DNA of 64,000 nt from Roseovarius amoyensis (GTDB lineage: Bacteria; Pseudomonadota; Alphaproteobacteria; Rhodobacterales; Rhodobacteraceae), in assembly GCF_003260265.1 (NCBI RefSeq), contig NZ_QITQ01000005.1:1-64000 (forward strand). The letters are read 5' to 3'. Below are positions 59,201 through 64,000 of the stretch, one piece after another. The notes under the pieces were generated by a model. It made no database searches. It worked only from the letters and a program-made list of their open reading frames with translations, and was not told the DNA's origin. The position numbers and the translations under genes were made by a program. Each line of letters begins with the position of its first letter. Position 1 is the first letter of the stretch.

Positions 59201-59770
59201 CACGAGCGAGGTCGAACACGCCGTCTGCAACCCCAGGCTGGGGCCGGTCAGGTCGAACACATGGCTGGCGCGGGTGGACATGAAATCCTTGTCGTTGCCG
59301 GTGTGGCGCAACAGGAACGTGCCCACATCCTCGACCAGGTCGGGGTTGGAACAGATGTTGGACCAGAAATAGGTGCCCATGCCGCAGCCGGCGAAGACGC
59401 CGACATTGTTGCCCGCGCGCGACGGCACGCGCCCGGCCTGTTCCATCGCCTCCCAGCAGACTTCGAGGAACTTGCGGTGCTGGGGGTCGAGGATGGCGGC
59501 GTCCTTGGGCCCGAAGCCAAAGAATTCGGCATCGAAATGGTCGTAACCGTCCAGCCGTGCGGCGGCGGGCACATAGTTGGGATCGGCCATGACCTCGGGC
59601 TCTTCGCCCGCGGCCCTGAGCGCGGCCTCGTCAAGGCGTTCGATGCTCTCGACGCCCGCCGCCAGGTTGCGCCAGTAGTCATCGACAGACTGGGCGCCAG
59701 GCACCTTCAGCGCCATGCCGACGATGGCAATAGCCTCTTGTTCCCGTGCGTCCGAATGCCGGTTACTCAT
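53291..59770 (-). CDS. Type I polyketide synthase: KS-AT-KR-DH-ACP-TE
   Basis: 2159 residues. KS: C185 (TACSTS), H321 (ECHGTGT), H361 (NIGHLDTAAG). AT: S634 (GHSMGE) and H733 (AAHSRML), probably malonyl-selective. A structural KR half (about 909-1160) leads into the KR: cofactor motif TGGLGGIG, VIDDAPL of B-type reductases, SS near 1329, Y1342 and N1346. The DH follows the KR: H1428 in DEHRTAAGFAVMPG, which has one residue more than HxxxGxxxxP, and D1600 in HPAMLDLATG. ACP S1814 (FFDLGGHSLLAV). TE: S1959 (GGFSGGG), D1986, H2119 (GDHDSM). The start ATG at 59770 follows AAGGGG. It is the first gene of the operon and should extend the NRPS-bound starter once, then release it. Confidence 0.93.
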   Translation of the reverse strand: MSNRHSDAREQEAIAIVGMALKVPGAQSVDDYWRNLAAGVESIERLDEAALRAAGEEPEVMADPNYVPAAARLDGYDHFDAEFFGFGPKDAAILDPQHRKFLEVCWEAMEQAGRVPSRAGNNVGVFAGCGMGTYFWSNICSNPDLVEDVGTFLLRHTGNDKDFMSTRASHVFDLTGPSLGLQTACSTSLVAVHYACEALRAGQCDMALAGGSTIELPQGRGYVFKENEILSPDGHCHAFDHRAQGTVFGSGAGVVALRRLSDALADGDPIWAVIRGSAVNNDGAAKAGYLAPSVDGQAAAVARAIEDAGIPADTIGYVECHGTGTYLGDPIEVAALTEAFRRSATGKGFCRIGSVKTNIGHLDTAAGVVGLIKASLALHHGAIPPSLNFEASNPAIDFDTSPFRVCDRLTEWPAGDAPRRAGVNSLGVGGTNAHVILEEAPARAASEESDWPFHVLCLSGQNKPALDANAQALAAHLRANPDQPLADVAYTLKTGRAAFAHRRVLVAETHEEAANLLESGDPRRVFTHKPAGSTPDVVFMFPGGGAQYAGMARDLYETEPAFAEWMDRGLKHLQGQIDHDIRALWLPDPQAREAAEAALLQPSVQLPLIMIVEYALAQLWMSWGVRPAALIGHSMGENTAAALAGVMRFEDCIDLVLLRGRLFDRVPPGGMLSVPLPQAELEALIGPDLDIASVNADGLCAVSGPNEALERLQATLAAREIECQRVNIDIAAHSRMLDPILPEFRAFLDRLDLSPPEIPFISNRSGDWITPEEATDPAYWAGQLRHCVRFADGIATLAERPDRVFFEVGPGRALSSLARMHGSVSPDRVLSALRHPDDNIADDKYLLATVGRFWATGVEADWQQVWGEARRNRVVLPTYAFQTARYFIEPGTAQQGAGTPALARSDDIADWGYRPVWQPRFAACDAQTLAASGGDDPQTWLVFADDTGITDAAAQRLTAAGHTVTTVRPGDCFARVGADAYRLAPDQGGEGYAQLMQALAGDGRLPGRILHAWLVTGDETFRPGSDFYTRNMEHGLFSLTHLAQALEAVEHPEQVHITVLTTGAARVTDEAFPYPEKATIAGPAGVIPRELPGVTVATLDIPQRANAPRPGLLSRLRGAATDTPGTMPIDALLEDLLADPATTTAAWRDGRRYEQEWKPAPLPAVGTGDKPVLRDGGTYLITGGLGGIGLSIARDLARRHKANIVLVSRSPLPERAEWQSVLDTHADTHPTARRIRALQEIEALGGTARVERADICDIEQMRQAVDRARAAFGAIHGVIHAAGVIDDAPLLGKEVADIERVLAPKVHGLRVLDALFPDGALDVMILCSSTSTVTRPEGQIDYVAANEYLNAFARARSGGETRVLAIDWGVWAEVGMAARMAAQQAGGDAPDWTPAEAPLIDAVAQDADGTRRARLTLDPGKDWVVDEHRTAAGFAVMPGTGLVELALQSHLATGGALPVELDDMVFLRPLDLPGDTPRMVEIRSRDEGGQTRLEIRGTARVEGREGLVLNAQARLARPAGAPPAPLDIAALDGYCGTPSIHTDTNGFTSPQEAHLAFGPRWRVVREARIGRAEGLARLALPDSARGDRDAGFTLHPAMLDLATGWAMELIEGYTPDRLWVPVGYGRVRVWQVMPAEIISHVSLRPETDGGAGVAAFDVVLAAPDGTIIAEIEDFQMQRLAGTATLESAPITSADDVIFSDGAPTRAPGAADRQMQRMLALGIRPEEGAEALNRALERTDAQIAISPVALGDLIRLADTREPERQSQSFERPQLDADYAAPETETENRLAKLWEGLLGINPIGIHDSFFDLGGHSLLAVRLFAAVKRETGVQLPISVLVEAPTIAALAALIDTRGGRIATAARGDEPEATEQGLRHAVALNGGDKAGRTPLFIVAGMFGNVLNLRHLALLMGDRPVYGLQARGLIGSEAPHETIEEAAAAYIEEMRTIQPKGPYLVGGFSGGGITAYEIAHQLRAQGAEVAMLVMLDTPLPVRPALKPVDKALMKLHDIRRGGPGYLLEWARNRWAWEKAKRARAAGQTQTDDDGGFNNRRIEMAFRGAVARYELRPWDGPLALFRPPLDRHWKVSGGNWVSTEREYVFEDNGWRRWAPALTVIEVPGDHDSMVLTPNVSVLAKHIDSLIHEAETGAPATIGTAPLAAAE

Positions 59771-60029
59771 TACTGCCCCTTGCGAAGTGACCCGAATTGC
59801 CAGCGCAAAGCATCGCATCCGAGGGTGCCCTGAGGCTATTCAACTGTAGCGTCATATCGAAGGTCAAATTCCAACCGTTTGAAAATAAACAATAATCAAT
59901 AGTACCCGTATTGCGGGAAAGGCTATGTTGCCGCGACAATTTCCATATCGGACCCAAATTGTTTGCGAATCAGGAACAGCCCCTGTCGCATCCCTTGTGC
60001 TTGTGGTGATTCCGTCGCCATGCTCGCCG
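59771..60029. promoter_or_regulatory. AT-rich promoter region of the PKS/NRPS operon
   Basis: 259 bases between the wzy-like stop and the PKS start. The part at 59840-59970 is distinctly AT-rich and contains CAATTT-N13-AAATTG (59937-59961) and a small CCCG/CGGG hairpin near 59905. It should hold the PKS promoter and the 3' end of the upstream transcript. I could not fix -35/-10 boxes. Confidence 0.4.
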
Positions 60030-61445
60030 TCACGACAGGACCGGGCGCGCCCCGCGCCTCTTTTCTTTCGGCGTGGCGGCGCGCGGCATCTCGCGTTCGC
60101 AATAGCCCAGAACCGCGCCGGCAATGAGCCAAGTATAGGGCGTGAGGATGGCATTGATCAGCATGTCGACCAGGGTAATCGCCAGGATCAGCGCCAGCGC
60201 CGCGGCCACCCGCGAGGGTGTGCCATGCCGCAGCCGCCGCCAGAGCAAATAGAGCGGTGCTGCCAGCAGCCCCATCTTGCTGAGATAGCCAACCCAGCCG
60301 AAGGTCCCGAAAACGATGATCCATTCCCCGTCGGGAACCGAGATCAGTTCGCCCGTCTGCAAATCACGCACCAGGTTGCGCCCCCAGACACCCCAGCCGA
60401 AGAGCCATCTTTCGTGTGCACGCTCCAGCAGCATTTCTTCGTTCTCGAAGCGATAGCCGAGCGATTGCGCGCGGGCAGGGTCGATCGCCTCGGCCCAGGC
60501 CAGCAGGCGGTCGATGGGCACCAGGTCGTAATCGCGCAGGATCGGGTAAAGTATCGCGATCACGGCGAACCCCAGTGCAAGGCGCACCTGCAGCCGGGGC
60601 GAGGTCAGCAACAATACGGGCACCAGCGCCAGCCCATAGAGGAACGGTGCCAGGCTTTTGCAAAGGTAAAGAACGAAGGCCAGGTAAAGCATCGCCGCCA
60701 TGAACCGGTTGCGCGTGCCCCGCTCCGCTTCGCGCCCCAACGCGGATGCCGACAACAACGCCGTCATGAAGAAAAAGGCGATCCACAGCCCGTGCGGCAG
60801 GAACACGATCGGGCGAAAGCCGCCTTCGCGCATCATCTGGCCGAAATCGTGCTGGAAAAAGCCATAGACCCAGGTGTTGATCTGCGGGCTGAGGCGGACC
60901 TCTGCCAGCGCCGGCACCGAATAGGCCAGCCCGCCCACCACCAGCGCCAGCAGCAACTCGCGCGTGCCGGCGGGCGATGACAGGAACGACCAGCCCAGGA
61001 TGAATGGAATGAGCGTGATGGCCTGCGACGACAGAACCGAGGCAACGTCGATCAACCGCAGTCCCGGCAGCGAATGGGTGACGAATGAAACCGGCTCGGC
61101 CGCGAACATCGACTGGAAATGGATCGGATCGGTGTTGGTCAGCACCGTGGCGATGGTCCCGGCCATGAATGTCACCAGCAGCAGCCGCACCATTCCGGTG
61201 TTGGGCCAGACCGGTACCCGCCGCCGCGCGATCAGGATGCAGAACAGCAATGCGCAAAGGTTGGGTATGGATGTCTTGTCGAAATCAGGCACCAGCGGCA
61301 GGTCCAGCGTGGCCCGCGGCGGCAGCAGCAGGTAGCCGCCAAGGATGCTCCAGATAATTGCGCGTTCCAGCCCCATGCGGCGGAACATCAGCAGGCAGAC
61401 CACCGGCCAGATCATCAGCATCAGGTATGCAAAGGCGTTGGGCAT
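60030..61445 (-). CDS. O-antigen polymerase/ligase-like membrane protein (Wzy candidate)
   Basis: 471 residues with about 11-12 hydrophobic helices (MPNAFAYLMLMIWPVVCLLMF, AIIWSILGGYLLL, LLALVVGGLAYSV and others) and a large loop in the second half containing RAHERWLFGWGVWGRN and PDGEWIIVFGTFGWVGYLS, which resembles the conserved region of the Wzy/WaaL family. In a Wzx/Wzy locus it is the likely polymerase of the repeat unit. The C-terminal tail is basic and cytoplasmic. It is divergent from the WecG-type gene. Confidence 0.75.
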   Translation of the reverse strand: MPNAFAYLMLMIWPVVCLLMFRRMGLERAIIWSILGGYLLLPPRATLDLPLVPDFDKTSIPNLCALLFCILIARRRVPVWPNTGMVRLLLVTFMAGTIATVLTNTDPIHFQSMFAAEPVSFVTHSLPGLRLIDVASVLSSQAITLIPFILGWSFLSSPAGTRELLLALVVGGLAYSVPALAEVRLSPQINTWVYGFFQHDFGQMMREGGFRPIVFLPHGLWIAFFFMTALLSASALGREAERGTRNRFMAAMLYLAFVLYLCKSLAPFLYGLALVPVLLLTSPRLQVRLALGFAVIAILYPILRDYDLVPIDRLLAWAEAIDPARAQSLGYRFENEEMLLERAHERWLFGWGVWGRNLVRDLQTGELISVPDGEWIIVFGTFGWVGYLSKMGLLAAPLYLLWRRLRHGTPSRVAAALALILAITLVDMLINAILTPYTWLIAGAVLGYCEREMPRAATPKEKRRGARPVLS

Positions 61446-61525
61446 GGTTATCCTGTCAGCCCCGCGCCGGGCGCCGAATACGGCTGGCCCAATCGCGTGT
61501 TGCGGTTATAGGGTGGGGCGGGGCA

Positions 61526-62329
61526 ATGGTACAGCGGGCCTGGCAGGGGCGATCCTCGGTGCAATTCAACATCGGTGACAGGGAAATTGCGGTCAATATC
61601 CGCGACTTCGACCAGCTTTCCGCTGAAATCCGGAGGCGTTTCAGCGCGCGCCAGGGGTTCGCGCTGGCGACGATCAACCTCGATCACCTGGTCAAGCTGC
61701 GCTGCGATCCGGCATTTGCCGCCGCCTATGCCGCCCATGATCTGGTGGTGGCCGACGGCAACCCGGTTGTGGCGCTGTCGCGGCTGGCCGGGCGTCCGGT
61801 GGCGCTGTTGCCCGGCGCCGATCTGGTGCGCCCGCTCTGTGCCCTGGCCGCAGGGGCGGGGGTGCCTGTTGCGCTGGTGGGCAGCGACGACGACACGCTG
61901 GCGCGCGCAGCCGGGCGGCTGATGGCAGAGATGCCAGGCCTCGACATCGCCTGGTGCCACGCCCCGCCGATGGGCTTTGACCCCGAAAGCGCCGCCGCCG
62001 ATGCGGTTTTGGACGAGCTGAAAAGCCGGAACATAGGCCTGTGCCTGCTGGCGCTCGGCGCGCCGAAACAGGAACGTCTGGCCGCGCGCGGCAAGGGCCA
62101 AACGCCCGGTGTGGGCTTTGCGTCGATCGGCGCGGGGCTGGATTTCATCGCCGGGCGTCAGCGGCGCGCGCCCCTCTGGATGCGCCGCCTGGCGCTGGAA
62201 TGGCTGTGGCGCGCGCTGGGCGATCTGCGCCGGCTGGGGCCGCGCTATGCCCGCTGCATCGCCATCCTGCCGGGGCTGATGCTGGCGTCGCTGCGTCTGC
62301 GTCTGTCTGGGCGTGGCGATCATGGCTAG
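61526..62329 (+). CDS. WecG/TagA/CpsF family glycosyltransferase (GT26)
   Basis: 267 residues. Motifs are ATINLDHLVKLRCDPAF, VADGNPVVALSRLAG, the invariant GAPKQE (178-183) and GAGLDFIAGRQRRAPLWMRRLALEWLWRAL. Members add N-acetylmannosamine(uronate), glucose or galactose to undecaprenyl-diphospho-sugars as the second step of repeat-unit synthesis. The ATG at 61526 lies behind GGGGCGGGG; a GTG 11 codons on is an alternative. The 3' end overlaps the convergent GT2 gene by four bases. Confidence 0.9.
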   Translation: MVQRAWQGRSSVQFNIGDREIAVNIRDFDQLSAEIRRRFSARQGFALATINLDHLVKLRCDPAFAAAYAAHDLVVADGNPVVALSRLAGRPVALLPGADLVRPLCALAAGAGVPVALVGSDDDTLARAAGRLMAEMPGLDIAWCHAPPMGFDPESAAADAVLDELKSRNIGLCLLALGAPKQERLAARGKGQTPGVGFASIGAGLDFIAGRQRRAPLWMRRLALEWLWRALGDLRRLGPRYARCIAILPGLMLASLRLRLSGRGDHG

Positions 62330-63309
62330 CGATACTCGATCAGGTTTGCGCGCCGGTGCAACAGCCGGCGGGTGTTATAGCGCAGTACGCCCTGTGCCTC
62401 GGCGAACTTGCCCAGAACGGTGAATGCCGCCCATTCCCACGAGATGCGCCGCGACGGCCCCTTGCGGGCGGCCAGCCGCAGCACCTGTGCCGGATAGACC
62501 AGCACCAGTGCCAGCGCGGCCGGGTGCAGAAACCCCGTCAGCACGATCAGCATCGGCAGGCCCGCCCCCCAGATCAGCGCGCGGCGGGTCTCTGCCACCC
62601 AGTGGCGTTCGGGCGGGGCGCCGTGCAGATGCGCGCCCTCGGCAAAGGCATGGCCCGCCCGCAGGCTGCGCCGCCACCACTGGCCAAACCGCGTCATGCG
62701 CGCATCGTGCCGTGTCATCGCCGCATCAAGTCGCCAGATCAGCCATCCCGCCTGCCGCAGGCGCACGCAGAGTTCCGGCTCCTCGCCCGCGATCAGCGTG
62801 GCGCGGTAGCCGTCCACCGCATCGAGTGCCGACAGCCGCATCAGGGCATCGCCGCCGCAGGCGCGGGTTTCTCCCGCCGGCCCCTGCCATTCCAGGTCGC
62901 ACAGCCGGTTGTAGACCGAGGCGCCGGGGTGTTCCTCGCGCCGTTGGCCGCAGACCGCCGCCACCTGTGGGTGGTCCGCCAGAAAGCCGGCGGCGGTGCC
63001 GATCCAGCCGGGCACCACCGTGCAGTCACCATCGACGAACTGCACCAGGTCGCAAGCCTCGCGGTCGAGTTCGGCCAGCCCTGCATTGCGCGCCCGTGCG
63101 GCGGTAAAGGGTATGGCGGGGTCGAGTTCGACCATCCGCGCACCTGCCTCTTGCGCGCGCGCTACGCTGCCATCGGTCGAGCCGGAATCGACATAGACGA
63201 TATCGCCCACCGTGCCCCGCAGCGAGGCCAGGCAGGCATCCAGCCGCGCGCCTTCGTTCCGGCCGATGACGACGGCGGCGATGCGGGGATATGGGGCGGT
63301 CCGGTTCAT
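62326..63309 (-). CDS. Glycosyltransferase family 2 with C-terminal membrane segments
   Basis: 327 residues: IAAVVIGRNEGARLDACLASL, VYVDSGSTDGS, the metal motif FVDGDCTVVPG and a GGDALMRLSALDAVDGYRATLIAGEEPELCVRLRQAGW acceptor region. Two hydrophobic segments near 245-285 (LIWGAGLPMLIVLTGFLHPAALALVLVY) suggest membrane association. It lies three bases downstream of the next gene and is probably co-transcribed with it. Confidence 0.88.
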   Translation of the reverse strand: MNRTAPYPRIAAVVIGRNEGARLDACLASLRGTVGDIVYVDSGSTDGSVARAQEAGARMVELDPAIPFTAARARNAGLAELDREACDLVQFVDGDCTVVPGWIGTAAGFLADHPQVAAVCGQRREEHPGASVYNRLCDLEWQGPAGETRACGGDALMRLSALDAVDGYRATLIAGEEPELCVRLRQAGWLIWRLDAAMTRHDARMTRFGQWWRRSLRAGHAFAEGAHLHGAPPERHWVAETRRALIWGAGLPMLIVLTGFLHPAALALVLVYPAQVLRLAARKGPSRRISWEWAAFTVLGKFAEAQGVLRYNTRRLLHRRANLIEYR

Positions 63310-63312
63310 GGC

Positions 63313-64000
63313 CTAACCCAGCACCGGGGCCATCTGGGTGACGAAGCGTTCGCTGCTTGCGTAGTCTGCCAGTAGTTCAAAGGCCGCGCGCGCGATGCGC
63401 TGGCGGGCGGGGGCGTCGGCCACCAGCCAGCGGACCTTTTCGTCCATGTCGGACAGGTCCCATTGCACCGGCACATAGGTTTCGCCGGGGACAAAGATGT
63501 CGGGATCGGTGGCGACGTGGCTCATGTCCTGCTTGAGCAGCACCGCGCCCATCAGCACCGCCTCGTAATCGCGCCAGCAGACCTCGCCATAGCCGAAGGG
63601 GCTGAAACAGACCTTGGACCGTGCGAGTTCGCCCAGGAAACGCGGATGCCCGACACCGGTGTCGGTGATCCTGCGCAGCCCGTCCAGCGCGTCGACGGCG
63701 GTCGCGCATTCGCGGCGCATCGCCGCGTACCAGGGCGACCCCTCGGTCGCCAGCCGCGCATGCAGGTCGATGGGGCGCGCGCCGCTAGGTATCCGCCCGC
63801 CCGCGAATGCCGGCAGCATGAAATCGGCGGTCACGAAGGAGGGGCCAAGCAACACCTTGTCCCAGAACCCCGGCGGGATGGGGAACTGTGTGGTCTCGTG
63901 TTCCAGTCCGAAGCGGCGGCCATAGTGATCCATCAGCGTGGTGTCGCCATATACCGGCGCATCATAGCGGGCCCGGTCGCGCAAGAGGTGCTTGGTCACA
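63313..64000 (-). CDS. Glycosyltransferase-like protein (exostosin/GT-B style), partial at the window edge
   Basis: The C-terminal 228 or so residues are visible; the frame is open to the last base, so the start is probably outside. The segment LGELARSKVCFSPFGYGEVCWRDYEAVLMGAVLLKQDMSHVATDPDIFVPGETYVPVQWDLSDM resembles the nucleotide-sugar-binding half of GT-B or exostosin-type transferases, where a conserved Glu contacts the donor. Sugar and acceptor are unknown. Location next to a GT2 in the exopolysaccharide locus supports a role in repeat-unit synthesis. Confidence 0.6.
   Translation of the reverse strand, partial: VTKHLLRDRARYDAPVYGDTTLMDHYGRRFGLEHETTQFPIPPGFWDKVLLGPSFVTADFMLPAFAGGRIPSGARPIDLHARLATEGSPWYAAMRRECATAVDALDGLRRITDTGVGHPRFLGELARSKVCFSPFGYGEVCWRDYEAVLMGAVLLKQDMSHVATDPDIFVPGETYVPVQWDLSDMDEKVRWLVADAPARQRIARAAFELLADYASSERFVTQMAPVLG

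Noticed and set aside
55421..59833. 1470-codon open frame on the plus strand
   Set aside because: It is antisense to the PKS gene. The plus-strand translation is rich in Arg, Gly, Ala and His and has no recognisable domain. Long mirror frames are common in GC-rich coding DNA.

Overview
The window looks like a chromosomal segment of a high-GC alphaproteobacterium, most likely a roseobacter-type member of the Rhodobacteraceae. I infer this from GC-rich codon use, a 1147-residue pyruvate carboxylase, an AB-fused six-cistron Mrp/Pha antiporter, TamA/TamB, a protocatechuate pcaC-pcaH-pcaG set and hutF-hutC. I made no database comparison.

Layout. 1-3.98 kb is a scarred stretch: the end of an IS630-type element, mscL, ybgC without the usual tol genes after it, a 1-Cys peroxiredoxin, an IS256-type element whose transposase has lost its middle, and a tRNA-Gly(GCC). 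4-12.97 kb is housekeeping: a metallophosphoesterase, pyruvate carboxylase, an FMN-dependent 2-hydroxyacid oxidase, a divergent ZIP-like protein and a UvrD/PcrA helicase. 13.2-16.5 kb is a divergent katG/oxyR peroxide-defence pair. 16.7-22.2 kb is tamA-tamB. 22.4-26.2 kb holds a fumarylacetoacetate-hydrolase-family enzyme, a lipoate-ligase-like protein and hutF-hutC. 26.2-32.1 kb is the Mrp cation/proton antiporter operon. 32.3-37.2 kb holds a class III aminotransferase, a crotonase relic, pcaCHG and a DAO-type FAD oxidase.

37.6 kb to the end is an exopolysaccharide locus of the Wzx/Wzy type: initiating sugar-phosphate transferase, BY-kinase-like ATPase, Wzz-like co-polymerase, Wzx-like flippase, several glycosyltransferases, a Wzy/ligase-like membrane protein and a WecG/TagA/CpsF transferase. 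Inside it, on the minus strand from 59770 to 43407, lies one tightly packed seven-gene operon: type I PKS, GT2, NRPS, phosphopantetheinyl transferase, SGNH hydrolase, secreted glycosidase-like protein, GT2.

This operon is the most interesting part of the window. The NRPS has an N-terminal formyltransferase domain, a condensation-like stretch without its catalytic motif, an adenylation domain interrupted by a luciferase-like (LLM) flavin monooxygenase, and a carrier domain. The ten specificity positions read DILQLGMIWK, which resembles the glycine code. The PKS reads KS-AT-KR-DH-ACP-TE, with the dehydratase after the ketoreductase. A simple reading is that formylated, possibly hydroxylated, glycine is extended once with malonate and released or transferred by the TE. 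The shared operon with glycosyltransferases and carbohydrate-active exported enzymes suggests a small formylated amino-acyl polyketide that is glycosylated or attached to the exopolysaccharide. That conclusion is inference.
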